A DNA stretch of 64,000 nt from Pseudomonas argentinensis (GCF_001839655.2 NZ_CP056087.1:2294001-2358000), one strand, 5' to 3'. Shown: positions 9,554 to 18,582, counted from the stretch's first letter. The notes: generated from the sequence alone by a model not told the origin. Program-made: numbers and translations.

Positions 9554-12058
9554 TCATGCCGCGCTGATCAACTGGATCTTCACCGCGCACTTCTTGTAGT
9601 CGGTCTGCTTGGAGATCGGGTCGGTGGCATCCAGGGTGACCTTGTTGATCAGCTTGTTGGCGTCGAAGAAGGGCACGAACACCAGGCCACGGGGCGGCTT
9701 GTTGCGCCCGCGGGTCTCGATGCGCGCGCGGATCTCGCCGCGTCGGCTGATCACCTTCACCTCGCTGCCGCGCCGGGCGTTGAGGGCCTTGGCGTCGTCC
9801 GGGTGCATGTACACCAGGGCGTCGGGCACGGCGCGGTGCAGCTCGTCGACACGCTGGGTCATGCTGCCGGTGTGCCAGTGCTCGAGCACGCGGCCGGTGC
9901 TGAGCCAGAACGGGTAATCGTCATCCGGCGCCTCGGCTGGCGGCTCGTAGGGCAGGGCGAAGATGATCGCGCGGTTGTCCGGGTAGCCGTAGAACTGCAA
10001 CTCGCTGCCCTTGGCCACGTAGGGGTCGTGGCCCTCGCGGTAGCGCCAGCGGGTTTCAGCGCCTTCCACCACCGGCCAACGCAGACCGCGCTCGCTGTGG
10101 TAGCGGTCGAAGGGCGCCAGGTCGTGGCCATGGCCGCGGCCAAACTGGGCATATTCCTCGAACAGGCCCTTCTGCAGGTAGAAGCCGAAGGCCTCCGCTT
10201 CGTCGTTGCGAAAGCCCGTTTCCAGCTGTTCGGCCGGGAAGGCGTCGACCTGGCCGTTCTCGTACAGCACTTCATAGAGCGTCTTGCCCTTGAGCTCTGG
10301 CGCCGTGGCCAGCAGCTCGGCGGGCCAGACCTCGTCGGTGGTGAAGCGCTTGGAGAATTCCACCAGCTGCCACAGGTCGGATCTGGCCTCGCCCGGTGCA
10401 CCGACCAACTGGTGCCAGAACTGCGTGCGACGCTCGGCGTTGCCGTAGGCACCTTCCTTCTCGACCCACATGGCGCTGGGCAGGATCAGGTCGGCGGCCT
10501 GGGCCGAGGTGGTCGGGTAGACGTCGGAGACGATCACGAAATTATCCGGCTTGCGCCAGCCCGGCAGCACCTCCTGCATGATGTTGGGGCCGGCCTGCAT
10601 GTTGTTGCTGACCTGGGTCCAGTACACCTTGAGCACGCCGTCCTTGAGCATGCGGCTCTGCTCCACGGCGTGGAAGCCGGGCTTTTCCTGGATGGTGCCG
10701 GCGGGCAGCTTCCAGATCTTCTCGGCGGTGGCGCGGTGTTTCGGGTTGGTCACCACCAGGTCGGCGGGCAGGCGATGGGAGAAGGTGCCAACTTCGCGGG
10801 CGGTGCCGCAGGCCGAGGGCTGGCCGGTCAGCGAGAAGGGGCTGTTGCCCGGTTCGCTGATCTTGCCGGTCAGCAAATGGATGTTGTAGATCAGGTTGTT
10901 GGCCCACACGCCGCGGGTGTGCTGGTTGAAGCCCATGGTCCAGAACGACACCACCTTGCGTTGCGGGTCGGCGTACAGCTCTGCCAGGGCCTTGAGGCGC
11001 TCGGCCGGCACGCCCGATTCCCGGGCGGCGCGCTCCAGGGTGTAGGGTTTGACGAAGGCGGCGAACTGCTCGAACGACATGTCGCTCCAGGTGTTGGCAT
11101 TCTTCGCGTTCCTGGCCTTCACCTCCAGCGGATTGTCCGGGCGCAGGCCATAGCCGATGTCGTCGGCGCCCAGGGCGAAGCGGGTGTGGCGTTTGACGAA
11201 ATCCTGGTTCACCGCGCCGCTCTGGATGATGTGGTTGGCGATGTAGTTGAGGATCAGCAGGTCGGTCTGCGGCTTGAACACCATGGGGATGTCGGCCAGG
11301 TCGAAGCTGCGGTGCTCGAAGGTCGACAGCACGGCGACCTTGACGCCGGGCTTGCTCAGGCGCCGGTCGGTGACCCGGCTCCACAGCACCGGGTGCATCT
11401 CGGCCATGTTCGAACCCCATAGCACGAAGCTGTCGGTGGCCTCGATGTCGTCGTAGCAGCCCATTGGCTCGTCCATGCCGAAGGTGCGCATGAAGCCCAT
11501 CACCGCCGAGGCCATGCAGTGGCGCGCGTTGGGGTCGATGTTGTTGCTGCGAAAGCCGGCCTTCATCAGCTTGTTGGCGGCGTAGCCTTCCCAGATCGTC
11601 CACTGCCCCGAGCCGAACATGCCCACGGCCTGGGGGCCGTGCTCGCGCAGGGCGGCCTTGAACTTCTTCTCCATGATGTCGAAGGCCTGCCCCCAGCTGA
11701 CTGGCTGGAATTCGCCCTGCTTGTCGTAAGCGCCGTTCTTCATGCGCAGCAAGGGCGTGGTCAGGCGGTCGACGCCGTACATGATCTTCGACAGGAAGTA
11801 GCCCTTGATGCAGTTCAGGCCACGGTTGACCTCGGCCTTGATGTCGCCGTGGGTGGCCACCACGCGGTTGTCGCGGGTGGCGACCATCACGCTGCAGCCG
11901 GTGCCGCAGAAGCGGCAGGGTGCCTTGTTCCAGTCCAGGCGGGTGTTTTCCGCATCGGCGATCAGGTTGCTGGCGGTGGAGGCGATCGGCAGGCCGGCAG
12001 CAGCGGCAGCGATGGCTGCGGCCTGGGCCTTGGTGAATTCGCGGCGGGTCATGCTCAT
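9554..12058 (-). CDS. napA: Periplasmic nitrate reductase catalytic subunit NapA
   Basis: This is an 834-residue molybdopterin enzyme. The N-terminus [15 protein letters not shown] is a twin-arginine signal. The [4Fe-4S] ligands are in [10 protein letters not shown] and GLNCIKGYF, and the molybdenum-ligand cysteine is in [14 protein letters not shown]. It reduces nitrate to nitrite in the periplasm using Mo-bis-MGD. ATG 12058 overlaps the napD stop (ATGA), giving translational coupling. The cofactor genes mobA, moaB and moeA are encoded later in the window. The length equals the normal NapA length. Confidence 0.97.
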   Translation of the reverse strand: MSMTRREFTKAQAAAIAAAAAGLPIASTASNLIADAENTRLDWNKAPCRFCGTGCSVMVATRDNRVVATHGDIKAEVNRGLNCIKGYFLSKIMYGVDRLTTPLLRMKNGAYDKQGEFQPVSWGQAFDIMEKKFKAALREHGPQAVGMFGSGQWTIWEGYAANKLMKAGFRSNNIDPNARHCMASAVMGFMRTFGMDEPMGCYDDIEATDSFVLWGSNMAEMHPVLWSRVTDRRLSKPGVKVAVLSTFEHRSFDLADIPMVFKPQTDLLILNYIANHIIQSGAVNQDFVKRHTRFALGADDIGYGLRPDNPLEVKARNAKNANTWSDMSFEQFAAFVKPYTLERAARESGVPAERLKALAELYADPQRKVVSFWTMGFNQHTRGVWANNLIYNIHLLTGKISEPGNSPFSLTGQPSACGTAREVGTFSHRLPADLVVTNPKHRATAEKIWKLPAGTIQEKPGFHAVEQSRMLKDGVLKVYWTQVSNNMQAGPNIMQEVLPGWRKPDNFVIVSDVYPTTSAQAADLILPSAMWVEKEGAYGNAERRTQFWHQLVGAPGEARSDLWQLVEFSKRFTTDEVWPAELLATAPELKGKTLYEVLYENGQVDAFPAEQLETGFRNDEAEAFGFYLQKGLFEEYAQFGRGHGHDLAPFDRYHSERGLRWPVVEGAETRWRYREGHDPYVAKGSELQFYGYPDNRAIIFALPYEPPAEAPDDDYPFWLSTGRVLEHWHTGSMTQRVDELHRAVPDALVYMHPDDAKALNARRGSEVKVISRRGEIRARIETRGRNKPPRGLVFVPFFDANKLINKVTLDATDPISKQTDYKKCAVKIQLISAA

Positions 12059-12314
12059 TGAGCGGCTCCTTGCGGACTGAGGCATTCGTGGTAGATCAGC
12101 GCGGCGTTGAGTACGCCGGGTAGCGCGTTGACCTGGTCGATGCGCTGCAGGATGAGTTGTTCGTCGACCGCCTCGATCACCACCACCGCCTTGCCTTGCG
12201 GGCTGTGCTGGTGCACGTCCAGGTCGTCGAGCAGGCGCAGGTTGGCGAGCACCGCATCGAGCTGCTCGGGGCGGGCATGCACGATGAAGCTGGCGATGTG
12301 CAGGGGGCTTCCAT
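12055..12314 (-). CDS. napD: NapD chaperone, probable 1-base deletion near start
   Basis: The readable part encodes [20 protein letters not shown] and on to the ATGA overlap with napA, typical of NapD, which binds the NapA Tat signal before export. The frame has no ATG. ATG 12314 has an ideal AGGAG site (12321-12325) but is out of frame by one base. Adding one G to the G5 run at 12303-12307 would join it to the NapD frame (MEAPLHIASF). Alternatives are a CTG or internal GTG start; the GTG at 12282 would drop the first beta strand. I favour a sequence error in the homopolymer. Confidence 0.8.
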
Positions 12315-12339
12315 GAAGGGCTCCTGTAAGCCGGGCGAG

Positions 12340-12507
12340 TCAGTTGGGTGGGCCGGGCGGGCCGAAGAGCATCTGCAGGAACCACACGGCGAAGCCGTAG
12401 GCGCCGACGAGAGCTACGGAGAGCAGCGGGAAGAGGAATATCACCAGGAATAGAAACAGCCGGCGTTCGCGGCGTTTGCCCCCGGTGTCTTCGGATGGGC
12501 TGGGCAT
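12340..12507 (-). CDS. napE: NapE, small membrane protein of nitrate reductase operon
   Basis: This 55-residue ORF begins [16 protein letters not shown] and continues as one membrane helix ([20 protein letters not shown]) and a short tail ending GPPGPPN. Basic residues before a single helix and the first position of the nap operon are typical of NapE. The function of NapE is unknown. Order napE-napD-napA-napB-napC; napF, present between napD and napE in PAO1 as I recall, is absent here. Confidence 0.85.
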   Translation of the reverse strand: MPSPSEDTGGKRRERRLFLFLVIFLFPLLSVALVGAYGFAVWFLQMLFGPPGPPN

Positions 12508-12630
12508 GGGCAGTTCTTCATCGGTCAGGCTGGTTGAGGTGCCGTCATCGAGCGGTGCCGGCGCGTGCGCTGGCGACCTGATGGTCTCTGGTGGATGAGT
12601 CCGACCTTAGTCGCACTGGCCCGCGGGGTA

Positions 12631-12644
12631 TTGATCCGGGTCAA
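12631..12644 (-). promoter_or_regulatory. ANR/FNR/DNR-type box upstream of nap
   Basis: TTGATCCGGGTCAA matches the FNR-family consensus TTGAT-N4-ATCAA at 9 of 10 positions. It lies 124 bases upstream of napE, so control of nap by low oxygen or nitrogen oxides is plausible. Confidence 0.65.
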
Positions 12645-12694
12645 TGGCGGTGCCGTTACCCCGTGGCAGCCGGCGAAAAGCTGCCTTGCCCGTC

Positions 12695-12733
12695 GTTCAG
12701 CTGAGGTTCAGCAAGGGTTCAGGAGGGGTTCAG
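12695..12733 (+). promoter_or_regulatory. Four tandem PhoP half-sites upstream of oprH
   Basis: GTTCAG occurs at 12695, 12706, 12717 and 12728, an exact 11-base period. GTTCAG-N5-GTTCAG is the PhoP box reported for Pseudomonas. The array ends 64 bases before the oprH start, where a response regulator would act on the promoter. Confidence 0.8.
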
Positions 12734-12797
12734 TCGCCGTCGGGCAGGATGATCCTCGAGTTTTTCATTAACCCACTGCCATTCGAGAGGCATCTCC

Positions 12798-13406
12798 ATG
12801 AAAGCGACTCTGAGCAAACTGGCTCTGGCAACCTCCCTGGTATTTGGCGCGGCGGCCACTGCCCACGCCGACAACAACTTCGCTGGTTTCACCTGGGGCC
12901 AGACCAGCAACAACATCCAGAAGTCTTCGGCGCTGAACGCCAATCTGGGCAACCCGAACTTCGACAGCGTCATCAACAACGAAAGCACCTGGGGCGTGCG
13001 TGCCGGCCAGCAGAACGACGTCGGCCGCTACTACGCCACCTACGAGTACATCTCCGGCAGCAATGATGGCCTCAAGCTGCGCCAGCAGAACCTGCTCGGC
13101 AGCTACGATGCCTTCCTGCCGCTGAACGAGAACGGCACCAAGCTGTTCGGTGGTGGCACCCTGGGCCTGGTCAAGCTGGAGCAGAACAGCCCCGGTGTCT
13201 CGCGCGACACCAATGTCGGGTATGCTGCCGGCTTGCAGGCGGGCCTGCTGCAGGAAGTCAACGAGAACGCCTCCGTCGAAGGTGGCTACCGTTACCTGCG
13301 CACCAACGCCAGCACCGAGTTCGCGCCGCACGGCGAAGGCAAGGTCGGCTCCCTCGATCTGCATAGCAGCGGTCAGTGGTATCTGGGTGCCAACTACAAG
13401 TTCTAA
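12798..13406 (+). CDS. oprH: Outer membrane protein OprH
   Basis: This is a 202-residue outer-membrane beta-barrel precursor with a signal peptide cleaved near AHA/DN (residues 22-25). Recognisable OprH blocks are GFTWGQTSNNIQKS, TWGVRAGQQ, LRQQNLLGSYDAFLP, EGGYRYLRTNASTE and the C-terminal GSLDLHSSGQWYLGANYKF ending in Phe. OprH is a small eight-stranded barrel that binds LPS and stabilises the outer membrane at low Mg. It is followed by phoP-phoQ as in P. aeruginosa and preceded by a PhoP-box array, so it is expected to be induced by PhoP under Mg limitation. Confidence 0.95.
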   Translation: MKATLSKLALATSLVFGAAATAHADNNFAGFTWGQTSNNIQKSSALNANLGNPNFDSVINNESTWGVRAGQQNDVGRYYATYEYISGSNDGLKLRQQNLLGSYDAFLPLNENGTKLFGGGTLGLVKLEQNSPGVSRDTNVGYAAGLQAGLLQEVNENASVEGGYRYLRTNASTEFAPHGEGKVGSLDLHSSGQWYLGANYKF

Positions 13407-13444
13407 GTCACCCTGATCCGCTGCGCGTCGGCCCTGCGACGTTG

Positions 13445-13516
13445 AAAACAGGCTTGAAGTGATCATGTACGCGAGTACAGTCGCCCGCGGCTCCGACCGC
13501 TTCTCGCCTGTTTTTT
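13445..13516 (+). terminator. Terminator-like structure between oprH and phoP
   Basis: AAACAGGC pairs with GCCTGTTT, followed by a T-run (13511-13516). Smaller hairpins (GTAC-GCGA-GTAC and GCGG...CCGC) lie inside. It could act as a partial terminator that lowers phoPQ relative to oprH. Confidence 0.5.
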
Positions 13517-13612
13517 GCAGGGCCGCCTAGGCCTTGCAGGGCTCTGGCTGGCAAGATTGTTGATAAATGGTTTGAGTTTCTTGCCGTTTCATAACGAAGA
13601 GGGCATGCAACG

Positions 13613-14290
13613 ATGAAACTGCTGGTCGTGGAGGATGAAGCGCTGCTGCGCCACCATCTGTATACCCGACTCGGCGAACAAGGCCACGTGGTGGACGCGG
13701 TCGCCAACGCCGAGGAGGCGCTGTATCGCGTCGATGAATACCACCATGACCTGGCGGTGATCGATCTCGGTCTGCCAGGTATCAGCGGGCTGGATCTGAT
13801 CCGCCAGCTGCGCAGTCGCGACAAGACCTTTCCCATTCTGATTCTCACCGCCCGTGGCAACTGGCAGGACAAGGTCGAAGGCCTGGCCTCCGGTGCCGAC
13901 GATTACGTGGTCAAACCCTTTCAGTTCGAAGAACTGGAGGCGCGCCTCAATGCGCTGCTGCGACGCTCCTCCGGGTTCATCCAGTCGACCATCGAAGCGG
14001 GCCCGCTGCTGCTCGACATGAACCGCAAGCAGGCGCTGATCGATGGTACGGGCATGGGGCTGACTGCCTACGAGTACCGCATCCTCGAGTACCTGATGCG
14101 CCACCATCAGCAAGTAGTGCCCAAGGAGCGGCTGATCGAACAGCTGTACCCGGATGACGAGGAGCGCGATCCCAACGTCATCGAAGTGCTGGTCGGCCGC
14201 CTGCGCCGCAAGCTGGAAAGCTGCAACGGCTTCAAACCGATCGAAACGGTGCGTGGCCAGGGCTATCTGTTCACCGAGCGCTGCCGGTGA
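13613..14290 (+). CDS. phoP: Two-component response regulator PhoP
   Basis: This is a 225-residue OmpR-type regulator. The receiver domain has the acidic pair in VVEDEA, the phosphoacceptor D51 in VIDLGLPG and the conserved Lys in VVKPFQ. The C-terminal winged helix ends NVIEVLVGRLRRKLE...ETVRGQGYLFT. It activates oprH-phoPQ and Mg-limitation genes including LPS modification. The stop overlaps the GTG of phoQ (GTGA), so the pair is translationally coupled. Confidence 0.96.
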   Translation: MKLLVVEDEALLRHHLYTRLGEQGHVVDAVANAEEALYRVDEYHHDLAVIDLGLPGISGLDLIRQLRSRDKTFPILILTARGNWQDKVEGLASGADDYVVKPFQFEELEARLNALLRRSSGFIQSTIEAGPLLLDMNRKQALIDGTGMGLTAYEYRILEYLMRHHQQVVPKERLIEQLYPDDEERDPNVIEVLVGRLRRKLESCNGFKPIETVRGQGYLFTERCR

Positions 14291-15657
14291 TCGCCGCCCT
14301 GCGGCAATTGAAAGAGCGCTGGGTTTCGTCCCTGCGTCTGCGCCTGATGTTCGGCTACACGGTGATCGCCGTGCTGTTCATGCTGGCGCTGTTGCCAGCC
14401 TTGCGGGGCGCCTTCCTGATCGCCCTGGAAAAATCAGTCGAGAAACGCCTGGCCGCCGACACCGGTGCGCTGATTTCTGCCGCTCGTACCGACGACGGCA
14501 AGCTGCGCATGCCCAGCAAGTTGCCCGACGAGGAGTTCGACCTGCCCGATGCCCAGTTGCTGGGCTTCATCTACGACCGCGAAGGGCACCTGGTCTGGCA
14601 ATCGCCCTCCACGCGGGATATCTCCGTGTCCTACTTGCCGCGCTACGACGGCAGCGGTGATGAACTGCTGCGTACCGTGGACCGCCAGGGCCGCGAATTC
14701 TACATCTACGACGTGGAGATCAAGCTGCTGCGCGGCCAGGACGCAGCGTTCAGCATCGTCACCATGCAGCCGGCCAGCGAAACCCAGGCGCTGTACGACG
14801 ATTTCATGAAACAACTCTATCTCTGGCTCGGCTGCGCGCTGCTGCTGCTGTTGGGGCTGCTGTGGTTCGGGCTGACCTGGGGCTTTCGCAGCCTGCGCGG
14901 TTTACGTGAGGAGCTCGATGAGGTGGAGAGCGGCACCCGCGAACGCCTGAGCGACGACCACCCCCGTGAGCTGCTGCGCCTGACCGGCTCGTTGAACCGC
15001 CTGCTGGACAGCGAACGCCAGCAGCGCGAGCGCTACCGGCATTCCCTCGATGACCTGGCGCATAGCTTGAAGACACCGCTTTCGGTGCTGCAGGGCGCCA
15101 CTGAAGTGATCACCGCCAAGCCGGAGAACCGCGAGCAGGCGCAGATTCTGCAGGGGCAGATCGAGCGCATGAGCCAGCAGATCGGCTATCAGCTGCAACG
15201 CGCCAGCCTGCGCAAGAGCGGCCTGGTCCGCCACCGGGTGCCATTGGCCAGGGTGGTGGACAACCTTTGCGAGGCGCTCGACAAGGTCTACCGGGACAAA
15301 CAGGTCAGCGTGCAGCGCCAGTTCGATGCCTGGCTGGAAATTCCCATGGAGCGTGCCGCGCTGCTCGAGCTGCTTGGCAACCTGCTGGAAAACGCCTATC
15401 GCCTGTGCCTGGGCCGGGTGCGCGTCAGCGCCCGAATCGAGGGCGGCACCTGCCAGCTGTGCGTGGAGGACGATGGGCCGGGCGTGCCGGTGGACCAGCG
15501 CGAGCGCATTCTTAGGCGTGGCGAGCGCCTGGACGCCCAGCACCCGGGGCAGGGCATCGGCACCGCGGTGGTCAAGGACATCATTGAAAGCTACGAGGGC
15601 GAGCTTTTTCTCGAGGACTCCGAACTGGGCGGTGCAGCATTCCGGGTGCGGATCTGA
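14287..15657 (+). CDS. phoQ: Sensor histidine kinase PhoQ
   Basis: This is a 456-residue inner-membrane kinase starting at GTG 14287. The first helix is about residues 22-45 and the second about 177-200, bracketing a periplasmic sensor with an acidic patch (DDGKLRMPSKLPDEEFDLPD) of the kind that binds divalent cations. H259 in DLAHSLKTPLSVLQ is the phosphorylated histidine. The N box (ELLGNLLENA) and G boxes (EDDGPGVP, GQGIGTAVV) are intact. It responds to low Mg or cationic peptides and controls PhoP. Confidence 0.95.
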   Translation: MIAALRQLKERWVSSLRLRLMFGYTVIAVLFMLALLPALRGAFLIALEKSVEKRLAADTGALISAARTDDGKLRMPSKLPDEEFDLPDAQLLGFIYDREGHLVWQSPSTRDISVSYLPRYDGSGDELLRTVDRQGREFYIYDVEIKLLRGQDAAFSIVTMQPASETQALYDDFMKQLYLWLGCALLLLLGLLWFGLTWGFRSLRGLREELDEVESGTRERLSDDHPRELLRLTGSLNRLLDSERQQRERYRHSLDDLAHSLKTPLSVLQGATEVITAKPENREQAQILQGQIERMSQQIGYQLQRASLRKSGLVRHRVPLARVVDNLCEALDKVYRDKQVSVQRQFDAWLEIPMERAALLELLGNLLENAYRLCLGRVRVSARIEGGTCQLCVEDDGPGVPVDQRERILRRGERLDAQHPGQGIGTAVVKDIIESYEGELFLEDSELGGAAFRVRI

Positions 15658-15796
15658 GCGGGCGTTGATCATCTTGGTGGGAATCCGCCACGGCTTTCGA
15701 GACCGCGTGCGGAAAACCGCCAAATGCAGGATTCATGACCCGTGAATTTCTCCTAAAAGCCAGCATTATCAAAGGTTTATCCGAAATTTTCTTGTA

Positions 15797-15812
15797 TGGC
15801 ATGGCGCTTGCT
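15797..15812 (+). promoter_or_regulatory. Sigma-54 (-24/-12) promoter of dctA
   Basis: TGGCATG-GCGC-TTGCT matches the sigma-54 consensus TGGCACG-N4-TTGCW except for one base, with the correct spacing. It lies about 130 bases upstream of dctA, a gene known to need RpoN and DctB/DctD in pseudomonads. Confidence 0.75.
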
Positions 15813-15940
15813 TTTGCTGCGTCAAGGTCGCGTCGAGCGTACCTACTAACAAATCCCTCCAGGTCAGGAGGGTTGGCGCCTAAACAAGAAAGGTGGTGCG
15901 ACGTCGCTGGATGTCATTGCCGCACCCATGAGGATTCACC

Positions 15941-17269
15941 ATGACTGCAACAACGAACGAAGTTGTCCGTCAACCGTTCTACAAAATGCTCTACGTCCAG
16001 GTGCTGTTCGCCATCACCGTGGGCATCCTGCTCGGCCATTTCTACCCGGAAACAGGCGTCGCCCTCAAGCCGCTCGGCGATGGTTTCGTCAAGCTCATCA
16101 AGATGGTCATCGCGCCCATCATCTTCTGTACCGTGGTCAGCGGCATCGCCGGCATGCAGGACATGAAGGCAGTCGGCAAGACCGGCGGCTACGCGCTGCT
16201 GTATTTCGAGATCGTCTCCACCATCGCCCTGATCATCGGTCTGGTCGTGGTCAACGTGGTGCAGCCGGGTGTTGGCATGCACGTCGATCCGAGCACCCTG
16301 GATGCCAGCAAGATCGCTGCCTATGCCCAGGCGGGTGAAGCGCAGAGCACCATTGGCTTCCTGCTCAACGTGATCCCGGCCACCGTGGTGGGGGCGTTCG
16401 CCAACGGCGACATCCTCCAGGTGCTGTTCTTCTCGGTGATCTTCGCCTTCGCCCTGCAGCGCATGGGTGAGTTCGGTCGCCCGGTGCTTGAGTTCATCGA
16501 TCGCATCGCCCACGTCATGTTCGGCATCATCAACATGATCATGAAGGTCGCGCCCATCGGTGCCTTCGGTGCCATGGCCTTCACCATCGGTCAGTATGGT
16601 GTCGGCTCGCTGGTGCAGCTGGGCCAGCTGATGCTGTGCTTCTACATCACCTGCTTCTTCTTCGTGCTCATCGTGCTGGGCGGCATCTGCCGTGCCCACG
16701 GCTTCAGCGTGCTGCGCCTGATCCGCTACATCCGCGAAGAACTGATGATCGTGCTGGGTACCTCGTCGTCCGAGTCGGCGCTGCCACGCATGTTGACCAA
16801 GATGGAAAAACTCGGTGCCAACAAGTCGGTCGTCGGCCTGGTGATCCCCACCGGTTACTCGTTCAACCTCGACGGTACCTCGATCTACCTGACCATGGCC
16901 GCGGTGTTCATCGCCCAGGCCACCGACACCCCGATGGACATCACCCACCAGATCACCCTGCTGCTGGTGCTGCTGGTTGCCTCCAAGGGTGCTGCTGGCG
17001 TGACCGGTAGCGGCTTCATCGTGCTGGCTGCCACCCTGTCCGCCGTCGGCCACCTGCCGGTTGCCGGCCTGGCGCTGATCCTGGGTATCGACCGCTTCAT
17101 GTCCGAGGCCCGCGCACTGACCAACCTGGTCGGCAACGGCGTGGCCACCATCGTGGTCGCCAAGTGGTGCAAGGAGCTGGACGAAGACACCCTGCAGCGC
17201 GAGCTGGCTTCCGGTGGCCGTCCGGAAGTGGTGGCCGTGCCTGCCGACAGCGCTGGCAAGGTTTCCTGA
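15941..17269 (+). CDS. dctA: C4-dicarboxylate transporter DctA
   Basis: This is a 442-residue DAACS-family (glutamate-transporter fold) symporter. Family blocks are [19 protein letters not shown], the serine-rich [13 protein letters not shown] hairpin, [18 protein letters not shown] and [16 protein letters not shown]. It imports succinate, fumarate and malate with protons or sodium. It stands alone, with a sigma-54 promoter upstream and two hairpins downstream. The position after phoPQ is the same as in PAO1 from memory. Length and start match the family. Confidence 0.96.
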   Translation: MTATTNEVVRQPFYKMLYVQVLFAITVGILLGHFYPETGVALKPLGDGFVKLIKMVIAPIIFCTVVSGIAGMQDMKAVGKTGGYALLYFEIVSTIALIIGLVVVNVVQPGVGMHVDPSTLDASKIAAYAQAGEAQSTIGFLLNVIPATVVGAFANGDILQVLFFSVIFAFALQRMGEFGRPVLEFIDRIAHVMFGIINMIMKVAPIGAFGAMAFTIGQYGVGSLVQLGQLMLCFYITCFFFVLIVLGGICRAHGFSVLRLIRYIREELMIVLGTSSSESALPRMLTKMEKLGANKSVVGLVIPTGYSFNLDGTSIYLTMAAVFIAQATDTPMDITHQITLLLVLLVASKGAAGVTGSGFIVLAATLSAVGHLPVAGLALILGIDRFMSEARALTNLVGNGVATIVVAKWCKELDEDTLQRELASGGRPEVVAVPADSAGKVS

Positions 17270-17282
17270 TACCGATGTCGTC

Positions 17283-17334
17283 GACCTTCCCGTGAGGGAA
17301 GGTCACCTGGCCCGCCCTTGTGGCGGGCTTTTTT
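17283..17334 (+). terminator. dctA terminator (two hairpins)
   Basis: A first hairpin GACCTTCC/GGAAGGTC (17283-17304) is followed by GCCCGCC-CTTGT-GGCGGGC and a T6 run (17310-17334), a standard intrinsic terminator. Confidence 0.9.
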
Positions 17335-17502
17335 ATGGGCGATCGAAACTGCAGCGAAGCTGGCACAGGGCCTTTAGGTAACCTGTTCTATTGAGCCTGG
17401 CCCGGTCCTGCAGGAGCATTTCCGGGCGGGTGGTGTGTCGTGAGTTGGCAAGCTGCGGTGCGATGCGCTGCTCATCAATCCTGGATCGATGGAAAGGTTT
17501 CC

Positions 17503-17682
17503 ATGAAAAGCATGAAGATGCGCTCACGCCGTTTGGGGCTGGCGGCAGCGCTGCTGGCGGGTATCGCGTTCAGCGGCACCGCCAGCGCCTGGACGTTCGA
17601 GCATGGCTGGAGCTGCCAGAACAAGTGGTATCAGATGGGGCTGATCGAACTGATTGCCTGCGGAGGCGGAGGCGAGGGTTGA
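17503..17682 (+). CDS. Possible small secreted peptide, 59 residues
   Basis: I do not recognise this ORF. ATG 17503 follows GGAAAGG at good spacing. Residues 1-29 look like a signal peptide: basic MKSMKMRSRR, hydrophobic LGLAAALLAGIAF, then SGTASA before W30. The predicted mature peptide is only 30 residues, with three Trp, two Cys (9 and 24 of the mature part) and a glycine-rich end GGGGEG. Terminators lie on both sides (17334 and 17760), so it would be an independent unit. Its location between dctA and tRNA-Pro coincides with a change of synteny block. Coding status is unproven; a chance ORF is possible. Confidence 0.5.
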   Translation: MKSMKMRSRRLGLAAALLAGIAFSGTASAWTFEHGWSCQNKWYQMGLIELIACGGGGEG

Positions 17683-17759
17683 TCCGCCTGGCGCTGGGCC
17701 GCGATATTCGACCCGGCAATGCCAATCCTAAAGCCCGCCATGAGCGTTGTTCAGTTAAG

Positions 17760-17800
17760 AAAAAACGCCGCTTTCCCGGAATGGAAAGCGGCGTTTTTTT
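17760..17800. terminator. Strong bidirectional terminator
   Basis: A perfect 17-base stem (AAAAAACGCCGCTTTCC with GGAAAGCGGCGTTTTTT) around CGGAAT. It closes the small-peptide unit and could also stop leftward transcription. Confidence 0.92.
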
Positions 17801-18037
17801 GGGTTTCCAGCCCGATACAAGTGATAGTTGTACTTACTGTAGGGCGTAGTCGCCGAAGGCAGTACGCCGTGACGGGCTGGCAGCATGCCTCTGCAGGTTG
17901 TCCCCTCCGGGCGGCGGGTGTTCGCTTGGGCTACGAGCGGCCGGCGTCCCGGTCCGTCCTACGCAGCTGGCGAGCGGTCGGCAGGGGAGTGAGGTGCTGC
18001 CGGATCACGGCGGGAAAAGGATGCCGCGGCCAGAACG

Positions 18038-18065
18038 AAAAAACCGGCCACAAGGGCCGGTTTTT
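18038..18065 (-). terminator. tRNA-Pro terminator
   Basis: CCGGCC/GGCCGG stem flanked by A-run and T-run, just downstream of the minus-strand tRNA gene. The symmetry lets it work in both directions. Confidence 0.85.
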
Positions 18066-18073
18066 CTGGGCTT

Positions 18074-18150
18074 TGGTCGGAGAGACAGGATTCGAACCTG
18101 CGACCTTCTCGTCCCGAACGAGACGCGCTACCAAGCTGCGCTACACTCCG
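18074..18150 (-). tRNA. tRNA-Pro (anticodon CGG)
   Basis: The minus strand folds as a tRNA. It has acceptor CGGAGTG paired with CTCTCCG (one T-T mismatch), D arm GCGCAGCTTGGTAGCGC, anticodon arm TCTCG-TTCGGGA-CGAGA with anticodon CGG, T arm CAGGTTCGAATCCTG, discriminator A and an encoded CCA. It is close to E. coli tRNA-Pro(CGG). A terminator follows 8 bases downstream. Confidence 0.96.
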
Positions 18151-18253
18151 AATTCGCCAAATTCTACTCAAAAACTTTTGCAGCACAAGGGGTTAGCAAA
18201 AAATTTTAATCGGGGCGCCGCGCTTGGCGTGCGCCCGCGAGACAGCAGGGCGC

Positions 18254-18475
18254 TTACAGCTCCTTGACGGTACGAACCTGGTCCTTGTTGACCTTGGTGC
18301 GCTTGCCGTCCAGCTGTTCGAACTCGTAGAAGCCGGTGTCGTCGTCGAAATCGGGACGATCGACAGTCTGGATTTCACGGCCATCATTGAGAGTGATCAC
18401 CGATGGCGTGGAACAGCCTGCCAGGGTAACCAGGCCGAGGGCGAGTAGAAACGCAGCGGTAGTCCGTTGCTTCAT
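18254..18475 (-). CDS. YgdI/YgdR-family small lipoprotein
   Basis: This 73-residue protein has a lipoprotein signal ending LVTLAGC (lipidated Cys at 21). A small SH3-like domain follows, with VITLNDGREIQTVDRPDFDD, GFYEFEQLDGK and VNKDQVRTVKEL. This is the YgdI/YgdR (DUF903) family, of unknown function in the cell envelope. It is monocistronic on the minus strand. The same small lipoprotein precedes mobA in PAO1 as I recall. Confidence 0.9.
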   Translation of the reverse strand: MKQRTTAAFLLALGLVTLAGCSTPSVITLNDGREIQTVDRPDFDDDTGFYEFEQLDGKRTKVNKDQVRTVKEL

Positions 18476-18582
18476 GGCATGTCTCCTTAAGTCGAGGCAG
18501 AGTGATTACCTTGGCTCAGACGGGTACGCCGAGACCAAGTTCCACCCTATTTATCCACCCGAGGCTGCTCTGCCGCAAGCTT

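Larger units (their letters stand above)
17683..18073. other. Gene-free stretch with two terminators and a weak palindrome
   Basis: This 391-base interval has no convincing gene. It holds the terminator at 17760-17800, a short palindrome GGCGTA...TACGCC (17843-17868) within a TGTAGGGCGTAGTCGCC sequence resembling dispersed Pseudomonas palindromes, and the tRNA terminator at 18038-18065. I see nothing else in it. Confidence 0.5.

Noticed and set aside
9338..11422. 694-codon plus-strand frame opposite napB/napA
   Set aside because: It is a shadow of napA; NapA has all cofactor motifs in the other strand.
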